55,233 nucleotides of DNA from Candidatus Cloacimonadota bacterium. Lineage in GTDB: Bacteria; Cloacimonadota; Cloacimonadia; Cloacimonadales; WRIO01. How positions within the stretch are numbered: the first letter of the stretch is position 1; each line of letters starts with the position of its first letter. The notes beneath the pieces were generated by a model, which was not told the origin of the DNA, did not search any database, and was given only the letters and a program-made list of their open reading frames with translations. A program made the position numbers and the translations under genes. Shown here one piece after another: positions 8,180 to 19,300 of this stretch. The stretch covers positions 1 through 55,233 of the forward strand of contig JAKPKU010000190.1 of the NCBI GenBank assembly GCA_029553545.1, written 5' to 3'.

Positions 8180-10972
8180 TTATTCTAATGGTAAAAGTAC
8201 GAATCTCATTCTATTTTTGTCATATTGAAGGTACTTTTGAGCAGCTTTTCTGATGTTCTCAGGTTTTACAGCATTGACATAGTCCATGCTGTTGATAAAG
8301 TCATTTAGATTTAAACTATTTTGATAGTGGCTTTTTAGATTATTTAACCAGTAATTATTTCTCTTAACGCTGGTATTGATATTTTGAGCCATAGTTTGTC
8401 TATAAATCTGCATATATTTCTCATCAGGCAAATTATTTTTCAGTAAGTCTATTTGCTCATATATTGCTGTAGTCAGCTCATCAACACGGTCCGGAGAACA
8501 GCCAAGAATAATGTGAATTGCCAATTGGCTTTTTGGAAAATAGCGTATTTCAGGGTAAGCATATACATAGTAAACGCCGCTTTTCTCTTCTCTGATGTTT
8601 TCTCTAAGCTTTTCATTAAGGATAAGGTTCATAGCTTGGAGGTCATTGTTTGCTTTGACTGAATACTTATAATCGCTGACAAGAGTAATTTGAATCTTTG
8701 ATTTTTGTTCTAAACCAGACTTGATAGAATAATCATGTATGCCTCTTATATAATCAATTTTTAAGTCATTTACTTTTTCTTTTCTTTTAAGAGATGGTAA
8801 GCTGGCAAGATACTTTTCAGCTAAGTCTTCTATAACTTTTGGGTCTATTGAACCAACAAAAAAGAAAGTGAAGTCAGAGGCATCAGCAAAGCGATCTTTG
8901 TATATTTCTAAGGTCTTTTCTAAGTCTAATTCTTTTATATTTTCAGGTTTGTCAACAATAACTCGTGGGTGATTATTGTAAGAATAAATCTCAACAGAAT
9001 CAGCAAAAACATCCTCAGGGTTGAGATGTTTATTCTGTAATAGACCTTCGTATTTGGATTTTAAAGCATTAAAAGCAGTTTGATCTTTTCTGACTTGAGT
9101 AAAATATGAGTAGATTAACTGCATCAAAACTTCAAAGTCCTCAGGGCTTGACGAGCCTCTTATGCCCTCATAATAATTGTTAATGTAGGTTGAAGTGCGA
9201 ACATTTTTACCTGCTAAGTACTTTGTTAAGGCATTAGAATCAAATGCACCAAAACCAGAATTATCAATAAAAGTAGCAGAGTATACTCCATTTAATACAT
9301 CTTGATCATCGACCTGTGATAATCCGCCTGGGCTGTAAGAATCGAATAATATTTCATCATTCTTAAAGTTCGTGACTTTATAAACTACTTTCGCACCATT
9401 TGATAGATATAATTCATATAAGTCAGCTGTTTTATTATATTTTTTTGATATAATCTTGCCTGGCTTATTGAGGTCTGTGATGAGCGGTTCGTCTATAACA
9501 TCATCTTGATATGGTTCAAGTTCCATTTTATCTGCACGTGAAAGGATAGCTAATAAGTCTTCTTTTTTAGGTGCAATATTTCCAGCTTTTTCTGGGTATG
9601 AAGCAGTGATAACTCTATTTTCTTCTTTAGAGTAATCTTTGATGAGGAGATTGACATCTTCAAGGCTGATTAGAGGTAATAATTCAAGGTATAACTGATA
9701 TGATTGCTCTTCGCTCAGTAGGGGAATGTCTCTTAAAAATGTACTTACAATTGACCAGATGATGCGTTCAGACTCTTGTTTGTCTATTTCTTTCAATCTC
9801 TTTTCAGAACTCTTGCTAAATTGTATTTTGGCTCTTTCAAGCTCTGTATTGGTAAAGCCAAAGCGGTCAATTCGTTCTTTTTCAATGGCAATAGCTTCAA
9901 AGCCAGAAAGTATCTCATTATCTTTGACAGCGGCAGTAGTCATTAGTAAGTTTTTTGATCTAACCATAGGATAAGAGAAAGTGATAGCATATAAAAATGG
10001 TGAATTATCTTTTTTGGTCAATTCTTGTAAACGATTATTAAACATTGAGTAGAAGAGGCTCTTGGTTAAATCACGCTTATAATCTTGAATAGTGATAACT
10101 GGCTCAAGTTCCGACTTGATATACAGGGTGACAGATGAATTGCTCAGCTCTTTGTCGCTTTCAATAGAGACAAGAGTCTCAGTGTGGTCGGGAACAGGTT
10201 CTATAACTCTTGTGCGTGGGTTAACACTCTTAGGAATGCTTGCAAAGTACTCAATAATATATGATTCAACTTCGTCAATATTGATATCACCAACGACTAC
10301 AACTGCTTGTAAATCAGGACGGTACCAATCTTTATAAAATTTCTTGATAGTTTGAGGTTTGAATGTGCTGATAATCTCATATGTGCCAATAGGGGATCTT
10401 TCTGCATACTTTGAGTCTTTAAGAATGACCTTACTTTCTTTATTGCTAATACGCTCATTTGCACCACGTCCACCGCGCCATTCTTCAATGATAACACCAC
10501 GTTCTTTTTCAATTTCATCATCATCAAAAGAAACTTTATTTGCCCATTCGCTGAGGATGAAGATAGATTTTTTTAATTGTGCTTTATCATTCGTTGATGA
10601 TTTTAACATATAGACTGTTTCATCCATGCTTGTGTACGCATTTAAGCCGCCTGCAAAGCCAAGACCTATTGACGCTAAATAGTCTGTCATCTCAGACTTT
10701 GCGAAGTTCTTCGTCCCATTAAAAGCCATGTGCTCACAAAAGTGAGCTAAACCTACTTGATTGTCGTCCTCTAATACTGACCCAGCATTTACCACGAGTC
10801 TCAATTCTGCCTTGTTTTCTGGTACACTGTTCTTTTTTAGATAATAGGTAAGCCCATTGTCCAGTTTACCTATTTTCACAGTTGGATCCATAGGTAGTGG
10901 GCTATTTAAGTCAAGTGCATGCAAGCTGAGTAATAAAGTAAACAGACTTGCAAACAATATGAATTTCTTCAT
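8180..10972 (-). CDS. M16 family zinc peptidase (insulinase/pitrilysin type), secreted
   Basis: The protein is 930 residues with a signal peptide (MKKFILFASLFTLLLSLHA). It has the inverted zinc motif HxxEH as HFCEH at residues 77-81 and a glutamate-rich helix with the expected third ligand near E157 (KERGVIIEEW). The length fits a two-repeat M16 enzyme: an active N-terminal half, a linker, and a second half from about 500 without the motif. Such proteins degrade peptides in the periplasm or at the cell surface. It is the last gene of a minus-strand run beginning at coaX, 56 bases after the Mut7-C gene, and ends at the shared terminator. Confidence 0.92.
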   Translation of the reverse strand: MKKFILFASLFTLLLSLHALDLNSPLPMDPTVKIGKLDNGLTYYLKKNSVPENKAELRLVVNAGSVLEDDNQVGLAHFCEHMAFNGTKNFAKSEMTDYLASIGLGFAGGLNAYTSMDETVYMLKSSTNDKAQLKKSIFILSEWANKVSFDDDEIEKERGVIIEEWRGGRGANERISNKESKVILKDSKYAERSPIGTYEIISTFKPQTIKKFYKDWYRPDLQAVVVVGDINIDEVESYIIEYFASIPKSVNPRTRVIEPVPDHTETLVSIESDKELSNSSVTLYIKSELEPVITIQDYKRDLTKSLFYSMFNNRLQELTKKDNSPFLYAITFSYPMVRSKNLLMTTAAVKDNEILSGFEAIAIEKERIDRFGFTNTELERAKIQFSKSSEKRLKEIDKQESERIIWSIVSTFLRDIPLLSEEQSYQLYLELLPLISLEDVNLLIKDYSKEENRVITASYPEKAGNIAPKKEDLLAILSRADKMELEPYQDDVIDEPLITDLNKPGKIISKKYNKTADLYELYLSNGAKVVYKVTNFKNDEILFDSYSPGGLSQVDDQDVLNGVYSATFIDNSGFGAFDSNALTKYLAGKNVRTSTYINNYYEGIRGSSSPEDFEVLMQLIYSYFTQVRKDQTAFNALKSKYEGLLQNKHLNPEDVFADSVEIYSYNNHPRVIVDKPENIKELDLEKTLEIYKDRFADASDFTFFFVGSIDPKVIEDLAEKYLASLPSLKRKEKVNDLKIDYIRGIHDYSIKSGLEQKSKIQITLVSDYKYSVKANNDLQAMNLILNEKLRENIREEKSGVYYVYAYPEIRYFPKSQLAIHIILGCSPDRVDELTTAIYEQIDLLKNNLPDEKYMQIYRQTMAQNINTSVKRNNYWLNNLKSHYQNSLNLNDFINSMDYVNAVKPENIRKAAQKYLQYDKNRMRFVLLPLE

Positions 10973-11028
10973 ATAAATTCCTCCAATCGATTAGATTTAA
11001 TATAAATAATATGCAATTTTAAAGCCAT

Positions 11029-11499
11029 TTATGATAATAGGGTATCAGTCAGAGTAATTCTCATCTTTTGATAGTGCGTCCCTTCCCAATAAAAGTGATT
11101 ACAGTGAGGGCAAATCTTTAAATTGAGCGGATCTTTTGGCATATTTTGAGGTCTTATACTTGGGATAAGAGCGGGTAGCAATTTGCTATTGCAGACTGTG
11201 CATCTCGTATAAATGTCTTCAATATTAAACAATAAGCAATGCCTTATCTCTTTTAATTGTAGGGTAATATTTGTCTCATTTAAGACAAGGTGGGGGAGAG
11301 TTCGAATCTGGGCACTGAGGCGTTTATTTCTGCTGATAAAGAGTCTGTTTTCTCTTTTACACGGGCTAATAATGGCGCCTTCACTTAAATGCTGGGCAGA
11401 TTTACAATCAATACCTGCAAAACGTAAAAGCTTACATAGACGCCCTAAATGAGCGTCTATCATAAGTTTATTATACTTTTTATTACTTTCTTGAGCCAC
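11029..11499 (-). CDS. Mut7-C RNase domain protein
   Basis: This is a 156-residue PIN-like Mut7-C (DUF82) protein. The N-terminus MIDAHLGRLCKLLRFAGID matches the usual start of the domain with its first acidic residue. A second half carries a zinc ribbon with CTVC near residue 99 and CPHC near 134. Family members are predicted RNases; the substrate is unknown. The GTG at 11499 overlaps the upstream peptidase gene by 17 bases, with an ATG at 11463 as an alternative that would still keep the domain. No Shine-Dalgarno is evident, so translation may be coupled to the upstream gene. Confidence 0.85.
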   Translation of the reverse strand: MAQESNKKYNKLMIDAHLGRLCKLLRFAGIDCKSAQHLSEGAIISPCKRENRLFISRNKRLSAQIRTLPHLVLNETNITLQLKEIRHCLLFNIEDIYTRCTVCNSKLLPALIPSIRPQNMPKDPLNLKICPHCNHFYWEGTHYQKMRITLTDTLLS

Positions 11500-12163
11500 G
11501 TAATAATAAAAGTCTGATTAATTGCATTAAAGCCATGAGAGTTGATGCTACATAAGTCATTGCAGCGGCGCTAAGCATGTTCTTGCAGCCATTTATTTCG
11601 CCTTTATCGGTGACAATGCCAAGTTCTCTAAGCTGAGTTATAGCCCTTGCAGAGGCATTGAACTCGACAGGGAGAGTCACGAGATGAAATAATAAAGCAA
11701 TACTGAAGAGAATGATGCCGATATCCATTAGCATGGGGTAAGAAAAGATTAATCCTAAAATGAATAGAGGAAAAGCCATGGATGAACCGAAGTTTGCGGC
11801 AGGTAAGATTTGTGCTCTCAGTACAACAGGATAATAGCCTCTTGCATGTTGAATAGCATGGCCTACTTCATGTGCTGCAATGCTAATAGAAGCCAAAGAT
11901 GAGCCAGAGAAAATTGGTCCAGAAAGATGCACTTCTTTGGTGCTTGGATTGTAGTGATCGGTAAGCTCGCCTTTTTCAGGTAAAACTACTACATCATGAA
12001 TGCCGTTAGCATGCAATATATGTTCAGCTACCTCTGCACCAGTTAAACCACTGTTTGCACGGATACGGGAATACTTGGTGAAATTTGATCTGACTTTAGC
12101 TTGTGCCCAGAAAGCCAGTATTAAAACAGGTATGATTAAAATCATTGTGCCGTCGAAAAACAT
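11483..12163 (-). CDS. YugP-type neutral zinc metallopeptidase, membrane protein
   Basis: This 226-residue integral membrane protein has the zinc motif HEVGH in SIAAHEVGHAIQHARGYYP. Hydrophobic segments lie at the N-terminus, after the motif (about 120-160) and near the C-terminus. This matches the zinc_peptidase_2 (YugP) family, predicted membrane-embedded metallopeptidases of unknown substrate. I start it at the ATG at 12163, which has GGAGG five bases upstream; a TTG four codons earlier is less likely. It lies between the M20 gene and the Mut7-C gene in the same transcription direction. Confidence 0.88.
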   Translation of the reverse strand: MFFDGTMILIIPVLILAFWAQAKVRSNFTKYSRIRANSGLTGAEVAEHILHANGIHDVVVLPEKGELTDHYNPSTKEVHLSGPIFSGSSLASISIAAHEVGHAIQHARGYYPVVLRAQILPAANFGSSMAFPLFILGLIFSYPMLMDIGIILFSIALLFHLVTLPVEFNASARAITQLRELGIVTDKGEINGCKNMLSAAAMTYVASTLMALMQLIRLLLLRGSRK

Positions 12164-12218
12164 TGAATCCTCCAATTTTTAATAATACTTAATAATAAGA
12201 TAATATGTTTTTAGCATA

Positions 12219-13328
12219 TTACAATATTTTTGTTAAAAGATTAAACATTCTTTTATATATTTCAATGCCTATATCTATGGATTTTTCGTCTGGTAAGAAA
12301 TATGCAGAATGTAAGTCTTCAGAGCTGTTTGTGCCAAGCCAGAAGAGTAAGCTCGGATATAAAGTGGAAAAGAAACCGAAGTCTTCGCCAGTTAAAGAGG
12401 GTAAGGTTTCTTGGTATTTTATCTGTTGGTCGCAAGCAGATTTTAGTAAATCGTTTAATTGATGGTCATTTATTACAGGGTCATAAGTATTAGGGAACTC
12501 GACATTTATTTCTAAATCATGAATCAGTGCAATGTGCTCTGCAGTTTTTTTGATTAAATCATTCATTCTTGCCCAGTTCTCTTTCGTGAGAGTTCTTGTA
12601 GTCCCTTTCATCGTGCAGCTATCGGCAAGAGCATTTCTCATAGTACCAGCCTGCATCCAGCCAATATGACAGGCTACAGGATCTAAAGGATGAAAGTGTT
12701 TGGTAATCTGTTGGTTGATTGACTGATAGAATTGAGTTGCGGCGAGGATAGCATCTTTTCCATTTTGTGGTAGCGCGACATGAGCTGATTTTCCTTTAAC
12801 ATGAATATCAAACTCTTGCGGTATGCCAAAGATGATACCAGATTTAGAGGCAATTGTCCCCGTGGGGTATGCGCCAGAAACATGTAAAGCAAAAGCATAT
12901 TTGATGTTGAATTGTTTGAAAATACCTGTTTGAATTATAGCTTGAGCTCCTCCTTCACCTTCTTCAGCAGGTTGAAAAAGGAATAAGAGATTTTGTTGAA
13001 TGTCTTCTTGCAAAACCCAATTCATGAAGCCTATCAGAATAGTCATATGAATATCATGCCCGCATGCATGCATTGCTCCATCGTGCTCAGAGCTAAACTC
13101 ACAATTGGTCTTTTCTTCTATTGGCAAGGCATCCATATCAGCACGGTATAGTAAATATCCGCCACTGTTGACAGTGTATTCAAAGAGAATACCAGTGGTT
13201 TTGAATGTGTGGACTTTGAGTTTTTTATTATCTTGAAATAGACTCAGAATCAAGGCTTGAGTTTTATGCTCTTGATACGCTGTTTCAGGGATTTTATGTA
13301 GCTGTTTACGTATTTCATAAAGATTCAT
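12219..13328 (-). CDS. M20-family amidohydrolase (N-acyl amino acid / hippurate hydrolase type)
   Basis: The protein is 369 residues. The M20D signature is clear: YRADMDALPIEE near residue 60, MHACGHDIHMT near 90, FQPAEEGEGGA near 120, and GEDFGFF near 324. These carry the metal ligands and the catalytic glutamate. Family members cleave acyl or aryl groups from amino acids, or act on related amides, in the cytoplasm. The exact substrate cannot be read from the sequence. GGAG precedes the ATG, and the gene begins 21 bases after sprA, so the two are probably co-transcribed. Confidence 0.9.
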   Translation of the reverse strand: MNLYEIRKQLHKIPETAYQEHKTQALILSLFQDNKKLKVHTFKTTGILFEYTVNSGGYLLYRADMDALPIEEKTNCEFSSEHDGAMHACGHDIHMTILIGFMNWVLQEDIQQNLLFLFQPAEEGEGGAQAIIQTGIFKQFNIKYAFALHVSGAYPTGTIASKSGIIFGIPQEFDIHVKGKSAHVALPQNGKDAILAATQFYQSINQQITKHFHPLDPVACHIGWMQAGTMRNALADSCTMKGTTRTLTKENWARMNDLIKKTAEHIALIHDLEINVEFPNTYDPVINDHQLNDLLKSACDQQIKYQETLPSLTGEDFGFFSTLYPSLLFWLGTNSSEDLHSAYFLPDEKSIDIGIEIYKRMFNLLTKIL

Positions 13329-13349
13329 AATATCTCCTCTCTAATTAAG

Positions 13350-16300
13350 TTAGAACTGGATTTCAACCCAAATATCCAGCCTGAATATAGATATGCTTTC
13401 TTGTCTTCTATTATCGTGTGTAATGTCATAGGTGCCAGTCATGCCGCCTTTAACATTTTGATGGAAATTATAGCTTGCACGTGGTATGACAGATATTTTT
13501 GAAGTGTCTTTGTCTGTTTGCTTGCTGTCACGGCCTTCTGTTGTGGCAAATTCAGTTTCATATTTTATGCCTAACTCTGATTCCATTTGGTTTTTGAGGA
13601 TAAGCTTAGAGCCAATAAAAGGTATTTTGAAGCCATTTTCTGCGGTGAATGAATATGAAACGCTGCCCGCAATGGCGTCTTTCCTGCTATTCTTTACGAC
13701 ATTGTATGTTGATTGATTACTGATATTTTTAGTAGTATTGACACTATAGGAAATGCTGCTTGAAATGTTATTTGCCCAATTGCCTGTGAATCCTAAAAGT
13801 GGTTGAAAAGCAGTGGTAACAATTTCAGTATTAGGTTTTTCCCAATTAATGTCACCTGAAAGCTTTTCTTGAATGATGAAACCTGTGTTTAATCTGGAAC
13901 TTGCTAAATAGTTTTCTGCACCTATTAATGTCTCAAAATTAGTGAGTGTAAGTCTTATATCTGGCCATGTTGTAGTGATCATTTGATTGCTTGCTGAGGC
14001 ATATCTTTTGTTGATTGTTGTTGAATATCTAAAGTCCGAGACAAGGTTTCTAAATAAAGGGAACCCAGATGAAATATCAAAGCTATTGTCGACATTTCTT
14101 TGTTTTAAATCTTCATTTGCCATTGTTGGTATACCAACTTGATATGCTAAGCCTGGTCTTTCTTCAAGCTGTTCATATAAGGTACCATAGGTATTTTCAA
14201 AAGTGACATTAAAGTTTTGTAAACGCGCCATAATGCCAATAAATTCAGCAGTAATATTTCTGATAGATATAGGTTCTTTCTGCTCTAACTCTTTTTCTTT
14301 TGCGCCCTTTTCTTTTTCCTCTTTTTCTCTTTCTTTATCTTTTAATTTCTCTTTCTTTTTGTCATCAATGTCTTTGCCATCAGCTTTCATCTTTTCTTTT
14401 TCTTCAAGCTTTGCTCGTTCATCTTCAGACATCTTCATCTTTTTTTCTTCTTCTAATTTTTTCAATTCTTCTTCTTTTTTCTTGTCTAACTTCTCTTCTG
14501 GCTTCTTTTCTTCAAACCCCTTTTCTTTATCCTTGTAAGATGTATCATCTTTTCCTTCAAAATCATAATCTGAATCAGTAAAGTCTTTACCACTTTCACG
14601 AATATTGGCTTCATAGTGTTTAGCTGGATCTACTGAAATTAAATTTGCCAAGGCAGAGAGCCAGCTACTATTCTTTATTGTAGTCTGAACTTTAAATGCT
14701 CGATTAACATTTCCATCGTATTTGTACTCAAATTGATTGGCATTAGTTTCATTATTTTGTTTAAATGCCCTGCGATTTTCTTTATACTGAACTTGCCCAT
14801 TAACAGTTAAATCAAACAATACCTGGGTATATGTGGGATTGTATGTGGATTGGAGGTTTTGTGTTCTTTCGGTTTCTTCACCTATATTATAACTATACAA
14901 GACATATCTTTGCATCAAATCGCGCTTTGTCATAAGTTTCCAGTCCAGGTTTAAGTCACTAAGTATATCATATTTGATTTCATTAGTTGTTTCAATTTGT
15001 TTAATATCGATAGTTTGTGGTCTGACCGACCATCCAGAAGAATCGGCAGCTTTATAGTAATCCCATCTTTCTGGTTGTTCACCTCTGATAACAAAATCAT
15101 TATTAAAGTATTTTGGGAAATAGTAGAGCTGATAATTCTTCAATAAATTAATCTTTACTCTTTCTTTTGGAAGGTCAAGCTTATAATTAGCTGATCCTCT
15201 CCATGTGACAACAGTATCTGCTCTGGTAGATGTAAGAGTGCTTGTTTGCTTTAGATTCGCTGCAAGATTGATATTTTTTACAGTATAAGCAAGGATCTTA
15301 TTGGTGGGGGTTTTAGATAGGTTAAAAGTGATGTCAACAGATTCAGTTTCAGATATATTCTTTTCTCTTTCTTTATCTTCTTCACTTAAATTTGATCTCA
15401 ACATATCTGAGTTTGCTTTATATCTTGGAATGCCTATACTATTAGATTTTACGAAGCTAAGGGGTAAGTTTACTCCCCATGTTACAGGAAAGAATTTATC
15501 CAAAGCATAACGGTTTGTGATATTAATAGAGGTCTTATCTTCGAGAGCTGTATTTGCTCCTGCGCTTCGCGAGGTAGTTGTGTAGAAATCAGATGTTTTC
15601 CATTCATAATCAATTTTGAAATTTATAAAGTCGGCGAACTTGGAATCAAAAGTGGCTCGAGCAGCAAACCCGACATTTTGGTTGGGGTCAACAACTCTAA
15701 TTTCATTGAAAAACACTGTTCCATTGAAGCCATTTTCATGCTTCGGCACATGAATACCCAGCGCAATTTCACGAATATTACTTAATGTAGCCTGACGAAC
15801 TTTTCTGTATGTAATGCCATTGTGCACATAAAGAGTATCAGTGAGCTCATTTAAGCTTTTTAGATAAGTTAAATCTTTGAAAGAAAAATCAATATCAACC
15901 CATTGATTCTCGGTCATCTTTACCTGCCATGGATTTACTTTTATCTTTTTACTGATCTCATAATAGTTCAAACTGTCTGCGCCAAGTCTAAAAACAACAG
16001 TTAAAGAGTCTGCATTAAATGCATGTTCTAAATCTTTTTCTGGATATACCCAATACTTAATTCCATTGTAATTTAAAAGGTTAAATTGCTCTCTAAATCT
16101 CTGTCTGGCAAGTATTAAGTGTCCTGGTTGGGCATTATAATAGTTTAGTTTCAATGCTTGCTCAAAAGATATTTCGCCATCATTACCTCGCTCAGTAGTA
16201 TGGGGAGGGGCTATATAATGGTTGCTTTTCTGATTATCGGCAGTTTCAATTGCAAAGTACTCACTGTTTTGAGTGATCTGGCTTGCAGGCACAATTTGCT

Positions 16301-19300
16301 CGACTAAATCCAGTTCATCTCTATCTCTTATTGTATATTTTATCCACTTATTTCCCACGATATCGAGGTTTACAAAGTTGAGTTTTACCATATTTTCAGT
16401 TTCAACCCACATTCTCACATAACTAATCTTTTTAAGATCAGCTTCGCTTGTTGCATTAGAAAACTTTTGCATATAGGGGTTGTTTTTCAATGGAATTCGA
16501 TATAAATACCAGCCATTATATTGGTTTTGAAAGAAGGTTGATGTTGTGTCTTTTAATGTGACAGAATAGCGGTAGAATCTCTCTAAAGTGTCAAGGCTAC
16601 CATTGCCATTTAAGTCTTCAGTATCAAGCCGTCCATTGCCTTCTGTGCCGTTAATAAAAGGAAATTCATTATTGATTTCTATAGCACTAAATTGATCTTC
16701 AGGGTCAGATCCTGGATTGATCATTCCACTATTATTCTTACGCGGAATGCCGTCAAGACCTATATCTTCCATGTATTCTAATTGACCGTTTGCATCACCA
16801 CCGTTTTTGCCATCTTCTGTGTTTAAAACGTTTTTGCCACCAAAATCAGTATAAAAGTCCTCTGATGTATCACCTAAATCAAAATGTAGCTTTGGCAGTG
16901 TCTGGTAGGCGCCTAAAGAGTCAACTCTGACGAGTATTTCTATATATTCTTTTTCTGAAAAGTCAACTTGATTACCAACAAACTTCATCAAGCCGCCCCA
17001 ATATGGATTACTAATACCTGGACTGGCAATTTTTGGAGGTAAAGCTTTTAATGAGAGTACACTTACTTTTTCATTGCCTTCCTTTGTGGAGAGGGTACTT
17101 GGATGATAGACTTCGCGAGCGTAGATATTATTAGGGTTAAACCAATTTGTTTTTCCTTTTTGCATATTTGACATGTAAGGCGCACTGGCTGGAGACCATG
17201 TTATACGCCCTGTCCCAAGCGGATAAGTCTCTAATACAGATTCCATATCATCAAGCCACGCCTCATGTTTGTGATAAGAAGATGAGCTATTGTATATGCG
17301 TGGAACATTCATAGCAATCTCGCCTGAAAGTGAGATATTCGAAGGGGTATTTGTTTTGATAAGTGGCAATAAATCGATAGCTTGGGTCATAAATTCAGGT
17401 TGAAATTTTACTTCACCGTCAATGTCTGCCAAAATTAAGCTTCTACTTTCATTACCAATTTTTGGTTTTTTGTCTGATACTTTTTCTGAATGATAGATAA
17501 AAGTGCCACCAAGTTTAGCATTTTCAGAAAACTTCCAGTCAGCACGTAACCCTAAGAGAGTCTTTGATTCAATGGCAAATAGAGGTTTATTTTCATAGTC
17601 AATAGAAATTTTTGCATCTGGGTTTTTTGCTTCTTGGCTTAAGAAAGTGACCATTCCAAAGTCATAATCAACAAGATAGTCGACATTTTCTTTCATTTCT
17701 TTACCATTTACTTTTACTTTGACACTACCTGGGAAGATCATCATGCCAAGATTTATGGACTCACGCCCAACCTTGCCCCTGACAAATATTGAGTGTTTGT
17801 AATACTCATCGCTATATATTTGTTCGGGGTCTTGCTCGTAAATATATGAATCGTGTAATGATCTAAAGGGCTCGATGAACGGGAATGTAATGTAGCCTGC
17901 GGATAAGTTTACTGTTGTATCTTCACCGTTCACAACACCATTGCCGTCACTGTCTAATCTAAGAAAATCATTGAATGTGGAATAACCAGTGTGGGGAATA
18001 GAGTCTGGAACAGTTAAGATTCTCTCCATTGTCGCTGACTCGGTAAAGACTTCCAGTAAAAACCCGTCACTTTTAATATTATTCATATTTAAAGAATAAA
18101 TATTACGGCACTGATACTTCCAAGTAAAGTCATTAACGTCTTGATTTTTAAGCTTTAATGCCTTCAATTGAATGCTATCATCTGAAGTGTGCCCTACTTC
18201 AATATTATCTTTTCTTGTGTATGAAACACCGATAGTATATCTCTTGTCAATTGTTCTCAACATGATGAGGATACCTGTATCATAGTCAAAGGTGTAGTCT
18301 GTGCCTTCCAAAAGTTGTTCAAAAAAGTAAGTACCAGGAAGTAATGTGCCTTGTTCGTTAACTACTTGCCCTTCTACTGCGATGTTTTCATTGTTGCTGG
18401 CATTATCGTCATCGAGAAAAACTTTTAATGTGCCTTCTTTAGGAAAGATATTTGGCATTGCAATATACCATGCCCCATTATTTGTTTTAATAGCATTATT
18501 TACCCAAGTTGGCGGGCAATTATCACCTTCCGAATATATCGAATAAAGAAGCTGTGGGTCGCTTATATAGTAGTGTGTGCGAGGCACATAGTTTTTAATA
18601 TTTATAATGGTTGAATCGGACTGAGATGTTCCCTCAAAGCTCTTTGAGTTCTTTTGTGATTCTTCTTTACTGGCAACAGCAGTGATATCTAAGCTTCCGA
18701 TTTTTAATAAAGATTTTACACCAAACAGTCCCTGAGATGAAGCAGAAAGGGAGATATAACGTGAACCAGATAAGGAAAGAGAGGTATTACCAGCATCTAT
18801 TCTTTGAACAATTTCATCTTCTTCACCTTCATAAGCAATCTTAATATTATTTGGGTCTAAAATACCAGTTTCTTGATTTGAATTATACTTGATATCAACT
18901 TTAATCTTCTCACCAATAGAACCATTCATGGTTAGATTTAAGTCTTGTTGCATAGAAAGATTAAAGCTTTGATTTGACCCACCCTCAATGACAGCCTTTG
19001 TATTTCTTTTTGTTTGTGATGCGCTAATCGTCAGCTTTTGAGTACCGCTTAGATTCAGTCTCCCTGCTTTATTGCCCATGATTTTTCTGATTGTTTTAGG
19101 CATCGCCATGGGAGGAAGTTTTATTACTATTTCTGGTATCAACCCTTGCGTTTTGCCCTTGTTTTGTGGGTTAAATAACTCTTTTTTAGCCTTTTTGAGC
19201 TCGTTTGCATAAGCTGCTTCGAAACTATTATTTAAATAGTCATCAAAACTAATATAAAATGGACCAGCTAAAAGGAGTTTTCCAGATTTTACTTCCATTA

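Noticed and set aside
14203-14581. Open frames on the + strand, rich in Ser and Phe, opposite the SprA Lys/Glu stretch
   Set aside because: They are antisense shadows of a GAA/AAG-rich coding tract. There is no start signal, and the composition is simply the complement of the SprA insertion.
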